Of a stretch of 64,000 nt of DNA, positions 46,801 to 58,368 are shown piece by piece. The DNA lies in NCBI RefSeq assembly GCF_005239225.2, contig NC_133288.1, forward strand, positions 10,670,169 to 10,734,168, in the 5' to 3' direction. Position numbers and translations under genes: made by a program. The notes beneath the pieces are model-generated. The model did no database searches. It saw nothing but the letters and a program-made list of their open reading frames with translations, and was not told where the DNA came from. The stretch is from Populus alba (Eukaryota; Streptophyta; Magnoliopsida; Malpighiales; Salicaceae). Numbering within the stretch: position 1 is the first letter of the stretch; each line of letters begins with the position of its first letter.

Positions 46801-47570
46801 CTGGGTTTGTAACGGGAATGCCCGCATGTCATGCACTCGGTCATCACAGCATTTTCAAGGTAGTATAACATGCAGAAGTTAGGGCACATGTCAATTTTCT
46901 GGTATCTTAAACCAAGGGGTTTCATCATGGACTTCGCAGCATAGAAGTTCTCTTTGAGCCTGTTCCCTTCTGGTAAAATGCTTCTTGCCCAATCAATAAT
47001 TTTGTCATACCCGGCCTCACTTAACCCGTGATCTGACTTGATGGTGAACACCTGTGCCACAGCCGATAATTTACTGTGGTTTGTGCAGCCATCCCATAAT
47101 GGTTCGTCAGAATCTTTCAACAAATCAAAAAACCTAGCTGCCTCTGCATTAGGTTCTTCTTCTACGATTGGACGTTGATTGACATTATCTTGATTCATTC
47201 TCATTGCATCCATAACCATGTTTCTGTAAGGATTAGTGTTGTCATTTGCCGCTTCATGCACGTTGCTAGCACTAGAAGTTGACCCAACCACCGTTTCTCC
47301 CATTCTCCTATTACTAACAAATACCTCTCCATGTGCATACCAACACTCGTAATCCTCCACAAACCCTTTGTGTAAAAGATGCATCATTACAACATCTGGA
47401 TGCAGATACTTTTTATTTTGACACTTTCTGCATGGACACCTAATACCGCCTCCAGTAAAATTTCTGGGAATAGATGTTGCGAAATTAATAAAACCCTGAA
47501 CCCCGTTACAATAATCCATCCTCCGCAATCCTTGGGGTGAATCTAGATACATCCATGAACGATCATCCAT
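43885..47570 (-). pseudogene. CACTA transposase (TNP2/Transposase_21 type) with frameshift and stop
   Basis: The order on the minus strand is as follows. An N-terminal transposase-associated domain has 'MDDRSWMYLDSPQGLRRMDY' and a C-C-C cluster IRCPCRKCQNKK. Next comes a 'YPNFCMLYY'-like zinc region ending MTCGHSRYKPRTG (exon 47570 to about 46788). The Transposase_21 core follows, with 'DGVMVHPSDGEAWKRFNSVH', 'LGLCTDGFNPFG', and 'YNLPPGMCMRPEFMFLS' (to 45306). DUF4218 ends 'GGPVQYRWMYPFER', then comes a 35-base GTGAGA..GCAG interval. Further exons are about 45270-44953, 44859-44760 and 44658-43885, the last with DUF4216 ('FKCYWYDTMDRGIRVDPHHG'). Lesions: a 1-base shift near 46788 between 'RTG' and 'YKKLRYFP', and TAG at 44476-44478. 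The enzyme would cut at the TIRs and catalyse transposition; this copy is probably inactive. Confidence 0.9.
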
Positions 47571-48069
47571 GACTTATATCGAACCTCTATAAAAAGGACC
47601 CATTAATTAAGCAAGCTCTTAATTATTTCAAAACACAACATGTAATTCGGTAATTCTACAAATTAAGTTTTAACAATTTTCAAACAAATACAATCTTACA
47701 AAATCTAAAACAAACCATAACAAGTATAAAATTATACATTCATATACTACAAGTTTGTTTGAGAAATAACAATAAAACATGTACATCTACTAAAAAAAAA
47801 ATAATATATATACTAAAAAAACAATAAAATTAACATTTAAATGTTAAAATTTTAAAAGATAGAATTACTTACAAAAAATGATAAAATCCGTCGGTAAATC
47901 AGAACACGGATGTTGTGACCACAAAACAAATACAACTTGTTGTGCTGAGATGAGAAAGATTTTTGTTTTGGGGCGAGGGGGGGCTGGTTATTTTGCAGAT
48001 GAGGAGGGTTAGGATTAGGAAGAAGGAGAAATGGGGGAGGAGAGTGTCGACAGAGTGGCCATATATTCA
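47571..48069 (-). promoter_or_regulatory. Leader and promoter region of the CACTA transposase gene
   Basis: AT-rich noncoding sequence to about 47870, then a purine-rich block (on +) up to 48050 with TATATTC near 48061. It abuts the right subterminal array, the same layout as upstream of the TNPA-like gene. Confidence 0.45.
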
Positions 48070-48530
48070 CTTTTGCCGACGGAATTACCGACGGTTTGTA
48101 TTCCGTCGGTTAATCCGTCGGTAATTCTGACGGGCAATCGACACGTCACTGCACGGACCTGCTATTCAAATCCCTCGGTGATTCCGTCGATATTTTTAAC
48201 GGTGCACCGGTCACGTCACCGGTACGGATCTAGCATTTCAAATCCGTCGGTGATTCCGTCGGTATTTTTTGACGGTGAACAGGTCCCATCACGCGTACGG
48301 GCCCCAGTTTTTAATTCCGTCGGTGATTCCGTCGGAAAAATCACCCGCTAAAACCCCCGCGCCACTGCCCGCCCTTTTTTCATTAATTCTGAATTTTCGG
48401 TCGGTAATTACCGACGGCCTATTTCTGTCGGTAATTACCGACCTAATTACCGATGAATATTTTCCTTCGGTGATTTCAGCCGAAAATTACCGACAAAAAA
48501 AATTCCGTCGGTATGTCCGTTGGTATTTAG
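48070..48530. repeat. CACTA right subterminal repeat array
   Basis: Repeated ATTCCGTCGGT, TACCGACGG and variants, including three ~75-bp units with 'AATCCGTCGGTGATTCCGTC' between 48165 and 48340. It borders the right TIR. Confidence 0.9.
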
Positions 48531-48549
48531 CGAATTTCTGGTAGTGTTA

Positions 48550-49970
48550 AGATCCAAGAGTGTTAGGTCTATCTACAAAGCTAAACTCAACAACCTTGGG
48601 TTTGACCGCAACGTTTGGCCCAAAAATAATATTTATAATATTAATTATAATACCAATAATAATATTTTTAATAATAATAATAATAATATTAAAGTTGCAT
48701 AACCCAAGTTTAAGTGGGTCTACCTACAACGCTAGGTCTTAGAGCTTTGGATGTGGGTCTTGTTAAAAGATCATGTCATGAAAATGTTATAACTAAATAG
48801 AAAAAAAAAATTAATATTATAGAATGAAATTAAAAAAAAAAAAGGTTAATTGAAAAGGAAAAAACAAAGAAAAAAAAACAATAAAGCAAAACACTATTCC
48901 AATGAATAGTGCTTTGCGAGGAGGGGTACAGTAAAATACCCTTATAAAATCAATAATCTAATGAAAAGCAAACGAAATAAATCATGAAGTTTAATTCTCA
49001 ATTAAATTGATATTAAAAGATGAAATTGGAAAAAAAAACTACCTAAAAAAAGGGGAAAAAAATCTAAATCAACCGAGTTAACTCGTCAAACCTGAAATCC
49101 TTGTCATAAGAGTGTGATAAATATTAGCGAAGTAAATTAAACAAAAAAAAGATTAATTTAAAAGAAAAAAACAAAGAAAAAGGCAAAAAACAAACAAACC
49201 TATAACTAAAAGCATCTGTGTTTCACTGTGGATTTACACAGTGCAATCCATAGTAAAAGGTTGACATCTTTTAGTTATAGTTACGATATTACAAGATGAA
49301 ATTGAAAAAAAAAACTAATGAAGAAAAACAAATATTAATCAACTATGTTAATCAGCCAAACTAGGTTAACTCATCACACCTGAGATCTATGTCATGAGAG
49401 TGTGATAACTAAATAAGAAAACAAATTAATATTAACAAGCTAAATTAAACAAAAAAATAATTATTAAAATGAAAAAAAAAACTATCGGAAGAAAAAAAAA
49501 AACTAATTATGTAAAAGAAAAAAATATGAATAAACGGGGTTAACCTATCAAATTAGGTAAACCTGTCAAACTAGAGATCTAAATCATAAAAGTATGATAA
49601 CTAAATAGAAAAAAAAAATTAATATTAACGAACTAAATAAAAAAAGGATTAATGAAAAAAGAAAAAAAACAAAAAAAAAACTTTATAACTAAAATTGATC
49701 AGCCTTTTCAGTGTGGATTGCACAGATAGATAATAATTAAAATGACAATAACTTTGTCACACGTGTGCGGCATCGCGGCGAAAAAACATCCACCCTCATA
49801 ATTTATCTAATACGGCAAATGTGAGGAGATAAGGAATTCTTGTTTTTTATTAGTGGAAAAATGGAATGGGAGTCGCCACCTAGTATTTTTGTCACTAGAA
49901 ACCCTAACTGGTCTCAGAGATCGGGTATGGGGACTAGTTACGTAAAGAAAAAGTATTAGCACCCCAAATA
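48550..49970 (-). repeat. Degenerate LTR sequence (antisense), right flank of the CACTA element
   Basis: Four diverged ~250-bp units (about 48760, 49080, 49370, 49560) share 'GTTAACTC(G/A)TC(A/A)AACC', ATCATGAGAGTGTGATAAC and an A-rich tail. The block 'GGGAGTCGCCACCTAGTATT' (49870) and CACTAGAAACCCTAACTGG links it to the LTRs at 9.4 and 37.2 kb. No coding. Confidence 0.5.
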
Positions 49971-50109
49971 AGAGTAATAAGAGTTTATACTATACTTATT
50001 TAAAGTACCATTAGTGATCCTCTAACCTTGACATTTTATTTTTTTTTTATCATTGTTTAATCCTCACATTAATCTTACATCTCAAAATCCTCTTTATTAT
50101 TACTATCAT

Positions 50110-50147
<38 letters not shown>

Positions 50148-52842
50148 TTATTAGTATTAGTATTACTATTACTATTACTACTATTATTATTGTTGTTGTT
50201 GTTGTTGTTGTTATTGTTATTGTTATTATTGTCATTTTTGTGTTGTTATTATTTATAATTTATATAGTTAACCTCCTTGTGCTTTGACCCTAGTCTTCCC
50301 GGGTTATTTATTACTTCGACACTCCTGCACTTAGGAGAAGACATCAATCTTTTGGTCGTGTCAAGTTTTTGGTGTCGTTGCCAGGGAAGTAGTTGACAAA
50401 AAAAAACCAACTTACGAATTGTTTTTGCAATTATTAAAACCATTTGACAAAATTGTTATTAGGATGGCAAAAGAGGAAATTTTATTGACTCTTGAGACAC
50501 ATCTTAGTAAGTATCATCACCAAGGTCTATCAGAATACTTCTTAAAATATTCAGGTTTACAAACTCTCACATTGTTTTCACTTGATCATGCTCATCTACT
50601 CATTTAACAAGTATTCTTAAACCTTCATTTTCACACACACACTTTAACATATGATTATGGGTTGCATATTGGATTATTATATTATTTATGTTCTTTTGTT
50701 AAAGGTAACAACTAAGGGAAATGGATAGTATATAATTTGTAAAAAAAAAATTGATGATAATAAAAACATAGATAAGTTTGGTTTCGTAGCCTCCCTAACT
50801 TAAGCAATTAAGCCTAAAGGGGTGTTTTAACCACCTAATACCCTAAAGTCAACTGACTTGGAAGCTATTGGCCCAAAGCTTGTTTATATAGGATAAGGAG
50901 AAAAAACTTAAGGGAATCAAACATTGCACTATCTACGTATCAGTATCTGCAACCTGAGTTACTAAGCTTGTAAGGGTGTCTCAACACCTAATGCCCTAAG
51001 ACCAACTGGTTTGGGAGTCATTAGCCGAAAACTCGTTACATGGGTTAAAGATGCATTGTGTTTTAAGTTGTATGTGTATATAAATAAATAAATAAATAAA
51101 GAGAAAAAGAAAATAATAATAATAAAAATAATTATCTCAACCTAGGAAAGTTAACCTTAAACATTAGAACATAATATTGTTTTCTTCCAACAAAAACCCC
51201 CATCATCTATGTTTTCATACGTTGAACACATAAAAAGAAGGTTTATTAATATCTTGTTTAAGAAATATGAAGCAAAAATATAAATTTAATGAGAGTTTAT
51301 TTATCTAGATAGATTACTGAAAATTGAATGATGAATGCCTTGCTTTGTGTAATTTGCAAATTATTTTTCTATTTTAACATTTTGATTACTAGGGACTAGT
51401 AATAAACTAGTTGGGGCTGTGATTAGTACTCAAAAGTGCATCTTTATCAAGGTTTCATATCATCACTTTGCACTTGAAGTATCAATAACCCCTTAACCAA
51501 AACATGTTTTATAATAACATACCTAATAATATAAGATACATTTAATTTATGGTAAATGTTCATCTTAAATGCAGGCCTATCACATAAATGAAAGGATTGA
51601 TTGATGAGTTTAAGTATTCAAATTGAAAGGACAAAGAGAGGGCCAAACTTAGAAAATAGATGTTGGTGCAATCCAAACAGGAACATTGTTCGGTAATTGG
51701 GTCATATCTCGAGTTCTAGATGTCCAAATGACATCTATTTTTTAGACAGATTCGGTAAGACATAGGCCTACAACTTTCATGTGGAGTTCAAGATTTAAAA
51801 AGGTCGTTTTCAAGTCCAAATTACAGCAATAATGGAGAAGTCTGAATCTGTCTTGCAGCCCCAACACTGTTCAGTGTTCAACCTATATCTCAAGTTCTAA
51901 AAGTCCAAATGACCTTAATTTGTTTCCCTAGAAAGATAATAAAATTTCCTAGAAATTTCATGTGTACAGGTGGTTCTAGTTCTGATGTTAGCAATCATGT
52001 TTTATTTAGATAAGAAGAAAAGGATTTTCTGCAAGTCAAGAGTTGGCCACCCACTCAACAATTAGTTATCAAATAAATAGTTTCAAATTTTGGCCTATAA
52101 AAGGAGGCATTTGCCATGCATTTAGGCATCTTGGTGCTCAGATTAAGATCAAGATCATGCTCTTGCTCTCTTTCTTTGTATTTTGTAATGTTTAAGTTTT
52201 ATTTTATGTTATATTAATATCTTGTTTATGCTTTTCATTTCCTTTCCTTTCCTTTACTTATATAACTATGTTTTTTTCTTGTTTATTTATGTTTCTTTCT
52301 TTCTTTATGTTTAGCTAAATCTATTATGTCAAGGTGAAAAGGTTACACTAATGATGTAAGAATAAGTATAGTATAAACTCAACATGGATTTTAATGTTTG
52401 ATACTAATATGTTTTATATTTATTATCTTGCTTACTCTTAATACCTTGCTCATTAAATGGTTAATCTAGATTTGTGTAAACAAACCTTGGTACAACAAAT
52501 GCTTGGTACTTTCATAGCCCAACCATATGGTATAACCTACACCTATGCTATGAAAAGAACTTGATTTGCTGTTAACATAAGCTATCACCATGAATACCTG
52601 ATAATATTTACAAGTATTGGTATTACTCAAATAAGATAATTAATGTAATCATGTTAACAATTTATAATATGATTGGAACCTCCTTTATGTGTGGTTTCTA
52701 GTTGAGTAATAAGAGTTTATACTATACTTATTTGAAGTAGCATTAGTGGATCCTCTAACCTTGACATTTTTTTTTTTATCATTGTTTAATCCTCATATTA
52801 ATCTTACATCTCAAAGTCCTATTTATTACTACTATTACTAAA
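49971..52842 (+). mobile_element. Non-autonomous LTR element, Athila-like primer site
   Basis: A truncated 5' LTR (about 49971-50363, ending GGTCGTGTCA) is followed by TGGTGTCGTTGCCAGGG (50370-50386), a decayed tRNA-Asp primer site. The ~1.06-kb internal region (50364-51419) has no gag or pol domain, only a ~60-codon frame at 50419 and a diverged internal tandem repeat (about 50800-50890 and 50960-51040). A polypurine-like AGTTGGGGCTG precedes the 3' LTR (51420-52842, starting TGATTAGTACTCAAAAG). The LTR has a promoter (TATAAAAGG at 52098) and is cut off in its trinucleotide tract. The same LTR is present complete and inverted at 59854-61592. Confidence 0.8.
50107..50232. repeat. Compound trinucleotide microsatellite (TAC/TAT/TTG)
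   Basis: Runs of CTA, TTA and TTG units. This lies inside the LTR; the solo LTR at 59854 has the matching antisense tract at 59970-60050. Confidence 0.95.
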
Positions 52843-52856
52843 AAGACACAAGGTTT

Positions 52857-53502
52857 CACAAATGAAGGCTCAAATCTAATCTAAGCTTTTTACGGCTGTT
52901 CTTAGTTGACCAATTTAGGTGACTCATGTAGGGATCAATGACAGGGATGAAAGATTGTAGTTGATCAATCAATTGTTGAGCAGTAGCAGTAGAGATTATG
53001 ATTTGTCGTGCTGAAGATGTTTGAAATTCCTATTCCACAGCTTAATCAAGAAAAGACAACAATTTATCATAGAAATCATTAACATTTAACAAACCGATAG
53101 GTTTATGGTGAATGTGCATTTGGGTCCAAGAGGAAATATAAAAGATCTCTTTCAATGTGCCCAGACCACCTGGTAAGGCAATGAAGGCATCGGCATGGTT
53201 AAACATGGCTCAGTCGATCAGATATTATGGGGACCTGTAGTTTCTCTCCAATTGTTTTTCTAATGATGTCCTAAGTTGCTAAAGTTTTGGGGACAACCCC
53301 CAAAACTTGACTACCTCCTAAAAATGCAGCCATTGACACACCTCCAATTAACCCAAGGCTGCCTCCCCCATACACTAAATGAATCTTTCTCTCAGCTAGT
53401 AGCTAACCAAGATGATTTGTTGATTCTAAAAACTCTTTTTCTTTCCCAGGACTGAATCCACCGAAAACACAAATATTTATGATGACTTGAGGAACCTGCC
53501 AT
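52857..53502 (-). pseudogene. LOG-type cytokinin riboside phosphoribohydrolase, intronless retro-pseudogene
   Basis: The minus-strand translation collinear with plant LOG proteins runs: an ATG (53502-53500) with MAGSSSHHK, 'ICVFGGFSPGKEKEFLE', '[20 protein letters not shown]', '[14 protein letters not shown]', '[17 protein letters not shown]', then '[20 protein letters not shown]'. The family motif PGGxGTxxE is intact (53173-53147). There are at least four in-frame stops (after NHLG, after LAT, in LD.AVE and after AVE) and shifts near the N-terminus and before the HADAF block. Working LOG enzymes release active cytokinin bases from nucleotides in the cytosol and nucleus, and plant LOG genes have several introns. 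None interrupt the homology here, so this is best read as a processed copy. A poly(A) remnant is not obvious. It abuts the truncated 3' LTR at 52842. Confidence 0.88.
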
Positions 53503-54950
53503 TTATACACACTTCTATATTTCATGAATGTATGGGTTGAGTAGAAATGAAGGGAAGGAAGAGAAGAATTTATAGATGAGAAATTGAAAATGCAATCATA
53601 CCATCTATATTTAGGCCATCTGTAGTCTCACACACACACTCTCTTTTTATTAATTATTTATTTTGAAAAAGTATGTGTATGTACAGGTAGTTGTGATTAT
53701 GGCCCACATCTTCCCTTGGTTTTACATCCAAGAATGGCTTAGACGCCTCTATGGGTCGGGGATAAGCTTCCCATCCAATTTTCTTAAAAACTGGCAAACA
53801 GGGTCTTTTTTAGCCAGATTCCCAAGACTAAGTCGAACATTTTCTTTATGTAATTGTGGTCATAAATCATGAATTGCACGATACACATCTCCACTAGGAT
53901 GCGTCTCAAGGGTCAACAGAAAATTATTTAAAAACCCCTTACTCAGGCCATCCTTAATGAATTGGGTGTGATCTTAGTCGGGATTTTTTATGAAAGAAAA
54001 ATTATTCAGGATCAAAAAGGGATTTTGCAAGGGATGTACTTATTTCAGAACGTGAAAGAAATAACAAAGATGGCCTTTCCTCATTTCAAGCGCAAGCAGC
54101 TATGATCAATAAACTTTGACCTCATCCAGTATAATGGTTTGGTCTTTGCAAAGATGTATTTCATAAGTCATGAGCAACGAGTTCACTACATACCATTATT
54201 CATACATTTAAAAAAAAAACACATGATTCAAGAGTTATAGGGTAAGGGTGTTTATTCATTTCTCTTTTTCTTTTTAGAGCTTGGTCACCTCTATGAAGGA
54301 GTTGCTTGATTCACTTGTCATTTTACAAGTAGAATGTTAAAAATATCATTTTTTAATAAACATCAAATTATTTTCGAAATCAAAATGCAAGATCAATTTT
54401 TTTTCAAAACTCCAATAGGGAAACTGCTTTTGGTAAACGAGACGAATTGCGTCTATGAGATCGCACAAGGCTTTAAAGATGTGTTTGTGAGTCTTTATAA
54501 GAAAACTCTCTTAGAAAAATGAATAAAGCTTGCTCATAAACACGATTGAATGACTAACTCAATATTTTCATTGAAACTTTGGAAAAGAAGTTCAACAACA
54601 AAGAACTTATGACAACATCTTGGGCTATGAATACTGGCATGATAACACAAAAAGGGGCTAAACATTTAGCGATCTTTTCAACAATCAATTGAAATCATAT
54701 GTAGATCATTCTCAACCTAATATAGAAATGATAAGTGCCTTGGCAACCACCTTTAGTGAAACCGTTTTTCTCAGTCAGGTTAGCAATTTTTCCTAACCCA
54801 ATGGTCTGTTCAATCCTCTCAGCTATAACAACCAAGTCAGTGAAATATTGTGCAGAGCTTTTAACCAAGTATTCAAAGTACGGAGCTTTAAAGGTGTTGG
54901 AAAATAAACTAATCATCTCTTTTTCCAACATGGGAGGGTTAACTTGTGCA
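53503..54950. other. Unassigned DNA between LOG pseudogene and gag
   Basis: No domain recognised. Short frames at 53663-53872 and 54334-54522 (+) lack family resemblance. The latter contains 'TPIGKLLLVNETNCVYEIAQ', which looks protein-like but which I cannot place. It is probably retrotransposon-derived. Confidence 0.4.
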
Positions 54951-54956
54951 GCTACC

Positions 54957-55692
54957 TCACTCCATCTCCGGGCATCTTATAGACTCCTTGTTGTCATTCT
55001 CCATAGCTTGCAAGCTTAACCGATTAGGGCCCACGTCTATATTGAACTTATATTGCCTCATGAAAGCATCAACTAAATCCTTCCATTTTTTAACCTTGGT
55101 ATTGTCCAACCGTATATACCAAGTGAGGGCAGCGCCACTTAAACTGTCTTGAAAGAAATGAATCAGCAGTTTCTCATCCTCAACCATTTTGTTGCAGTAT
55201 GCTTTGAGATAAGTTATAGGGCATTGAGTTCCCATATATTTGATAAATTCTGGCACTCTAAACTTTTTGGGAATGACAATGTTAGGCACCAAACACATCT
55301 CAGTAGCCTTTATAGGATCATATATGTGAATTCCCTCAAATGCCCTCATCCTTTGCTCTAGGTTAATGAATTTGTTCAGATCATCTTTTTTTACCATCTT
55401 GCCTTTTTGATATTCTTTTTCTATAGAATCAATAGTGGATGAAATTCTCGTAGGGTATGCTGGCTGGAAATGCATAGCTTGTTGAAATTCAGATGACACC
55501 CTATTTTCCCCCAGATTCTATGGATCGAAATGAGTTACATGAATATCTTCAGGTTGAGCTATAAGTGTTGCTTTTCCGAATTTATTTCTCAAGGCCTGCT
55601 CGAGTAAACTAGTAAGCATTGCGACTTCTTCTTTAAGATTGTCCAACTCTTTTTGATGTTGGGCTTCCAACTAGGCTCTTTCTTCGTTTTCC
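54957..55692 (-). pseudogene. Ty3/Gypsy gag fragment, antisense
   Basis: From 55692 the minus strand reads MENEERA, a coiled-coil leader 'LTSLLEQALRNKFGKATLIA' and, after a stop, a 180-codon open frame. It carries 'IYDPIKATEMCLVPNIVIPK', 'EFIKYMGTQCPITYLKAYCN' and 'LSGAALTWYIRLDNTKVKKW'. This is the capsid part of a Gypsy gag, and the same family as 5786-7323 but better preserved. It is followed (leftwards) by no recognisable protease or RT. Confidence 0.85.
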
Positions 55693-56275
55693 ATTTTTCT
55701 TTTTCTCGAATGAGTGTTATAAATGGGTTTCAATGGGGAACCTATATTTCAACCTGCTAAATGTAAATCATGCAATTATGCAAAAAATGCTGAAGCAATT
55801 AAAAAAATGCGTATGAAATGCAAACTCGCCCTTCACAGGATAACAACCTAATAGGAAATCCTAATTGTTGAGTGCATCAAAGGGTTGGTCATTATCTAGT
55901 TTCAAAGGGTCTCTCGCATGCTCAGTGATCGTCTATGAAAGGTCGATATAAGCCTTACAAGTAGTGTGAAAATAGAAGCCCTAAGTAGTATCAATTTGGC
56001 ATATCAACCACTTCCAAGTAAACAATCAAGCAAGAGTTGGATGGTTTCACGAGTCTTACCCAGGCTAAAGCCATTGGGGTACCGTTACTTTCCCACCTAT
56101 CCTAGATTTGAAGGTGTGTGCTCTTAACGTGATGCGTGATAATATAAACAATGATGCATGCTAAAGCAGTAAATGCAAGAAAAATAAACAAATAAACAAA
56201 ACATAACAAACATTATAGCAATTGATAAACAAAATGCAAAGCTTAGTTCATTAGTCCCTAGTGGAGTCGCTATTC

Positions 56276-56600
56276 TATCACACCCGACATCGCGGTGACC
56301 TTAAAAATAATTAAATATTTGGAAAGAATGGATTTATGGCATCCTATTCTTTGACGGAGAATATTATTGTTTGAGTCATGATATAACCATATTATTCGAT
56401 AGTTTCACCCGCATTTAACTAGTGTTTTGCGTATGTTATTTATATAAAATGCCTTGATATTCTTTGTTTTATGTTTTGAAAGCACTTTTGGATGAAAGAT
56501 ACAAAAAGGAGTAAATTGGAGGTAATTGGCAGATTTGACGTTCAGTCAATGTTTTGTACATAGCATGAGTTCTAGAAGTCAAAACGAAATGATTCCAATG
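56276..56600 (-). repeat. Antisense Gypsy LTR end with primer-site region
   Basis: On the minus strand the LTR ends ..GATGTCGGGTGTGATA at 56276, followed by 'GCGACTCCACTAGGGACT' (56253-56271), the same arrangement as 5161-5190. The LTR continues rightward for an undetermined distance. It belongs to the gag at 55692-54957. Confidence 0.55.
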
Positions 56601-57991
56601 GCATTAAAAAGCTAACATCCATACCTTTTTGAAAATGTAATGCAAGAAAAATAAAAAGAGAAAGATCATGGAAATCACATCCTTCAAAGTCGAATCTCGC
56701 AGTCTGCCAATGTTGACCTTTTCCCATTCAAAATTCAATATCTGGAGCTTCAGAAGTCCAATTGATGCAAACTCAATGTTTTTGGATTCCTTACTCAAAG
56801 ATCTATAAACGCTCCAAGTTTCAGCCAAAAAAGATGTCATATGAGGGAGATATGATTTTTCAAAGATGACAGCTGAATTCTGCCAGCAAGCAGGTTGCGT
56901 GAAGAAACGAATCCAAATTTCATCCAGAAGCATCCAAACCGACATACAAGTGTTTCCAGCAATTTAGCTCCTCTAGTAAATATTCTAGAAGGTCAAGGAA
57001 GGCAGCCATCAACCTCAAGCCAGCCAGCAACCAGCCGCCAGCTGCCTTCACATTACCACCATCTATTGATGTTCACACTTGAACTTTGATTTTCTTACTT
57101 ACAATTTGTGTATAAATAGAGGGAGAGGAAAAGGAGGTGGCAGCCAGAAGTAAAGAAACACAAACTCTCCTCTCTATAAATCAAAAATTATGTATTCTTC
57201 CATCTTTAGGAGTAGTTGTTCAATAGATATGCAAGGCTAAGCTCTTTTCTTGGTTGTAAGGATACAACAAACCTTCGGATTTCAAGAACCGTGAGATTTA
57301 TTCTTCCTTTTATTTTCAGTTTATGTTATGAATGTGTATGATTGTTTTCCTATGCATATTTCCTATGATTGTTTATCTTAATTGCTAGAGCGGACTCTAA
57401 ATTATTATTGTGAACAATCTATTGCTAAGTTTGATATCAAAATCGGAGTTGTGGTATATAAACTTGTGAAGCAACTAAGCTTGATAATTGTAGCGAAACT
57501 ACGTTATTAAACTTAGGGAGAACATTCGATCAAAGCAACATAAACTGACAGCTTGGTTGTTAAGATTAATGAATTTTTCTGGATCTTAAGGCTGCCATTG
57601 GATTAAATCATTAGTGCGAACACTGTGATTGTTTGTTGGTTAGGGTTAGTTATACGGCAGATCCGTTAATTAACCAATATTAAGAAAAGATAAATTTCAT
57701 AACATAAACTGGAGTTTCGTTTCAAGGATCGGTTCTAATTTCCGTTGGTGGATGTGTGTGCTTGCAACCAAGGTTTGTTTTTTTGATATATTTCAATTTC
57801 AATTGATTTTGTTTGCTAGTTTAATTTATGTCATAGTTTAAATCATTGCAAATCAAACCCCCCATTGCATAACGTATAGCATAAAAATCTGAACTAAACC
57901 TTCCTCGTGGGATCGACCCCTTGCTTGCTCTATATTATCTTGTGTGTTTTAAGCTAGGGTAATTAATTTGTGCGACCGCGACATCGCAACA
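56600..57991 (+). repeat. 5' LTR of the Athila-type element (left end uncertain)
   Basis: TATAAATAGAG at 57111-57121 is a clear core promoter. The LTR ends ..GACATCGCAACA at 57991, six bases before the primer-binding site. The left end is an estimate, and the matching 3' LTR lies outside or at the window's right edge. Confidence 0.55.
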
Positions 57992-57996
57992 AATTT

Positions 57997-58013
57997 TGGC
58001 GCCATTGCCGGGG
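57997..58013 (+). promoter_or_regulatory. Athila primer-binding site (tRNA-Asp)
   Basis: TGGCGCCATTGCCGGGG differs by one base from the complement of the 3' end of plant tRNA-Asp (..CCCCGGCAACGGCGCCA). It sits directly after the LTR and before gag. Confidence 0.85.
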
Positions 58014-58368
58014 AAGTAATTTTAGTTGATTCTTGTGCTTGTACTATTATTTTTAGTTTATGTGATTGTTATTTATATTTCAAAAAAAAAAAAAACAGAA
58101 TTTTTGCTTGCGGTGTTACTGTTCACTTGCCGCAGCGGTACTGTTCAAAACAGAATTGTTTGTGGAATTAGGTTTCTACCTTTTGTTTCTTGAAGTGAAA
58201 CGACGTTCTGAACAAGACTAGTGGCATACCACTAGCCCCACCGTATCGAGGTCAAATTCCATTGTTTTCTAAGGTTTTTAGGTAGTTTTAATTTTCTAGC
58301 GTAGGATTTTCATATAATTTACATTTTTTTCTCTTGTGTGGTTGTTTTCTTTTGAGTTTTCTTAGCGA

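Larger units (their letters stand above)
39496..48549 (-). mobile_element. Full-length CACTA (En/Spm) DNA transposon
   Basis: The ends are CACTACAAGATTT at 39499 and AAATTTCTGGTAGTG-type at 48546 (reverse complement CACTACCAGAAATT). They are flanked by the 3-bp duplication TTA at 39496-39498 and 48547-48549. The length is 9048 bp. Both ends carry many copies of the palindromic subterminal motif ACCGACGGA/TCCGTCGGT, and a third array lies in the middle (about 42807-43690). Two genes are read on the minus strand: a Transposase_21/TNP2-type transposase (47570-43885) and a TNPA-like Transposase_24 protein (41855-40130). The TNPA-like gene is intact by inspection; the transposase has a frameshift and an in-frame stop. 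The element therefore probably needs transposase from another copy. Confidence 0.95.

Noticed and set aside
50050..50235. Minus-strand poly(Ile/Thr/Val) frame
   Set aside because: It is translation of a trinucleotide microsatellite within an LTR.
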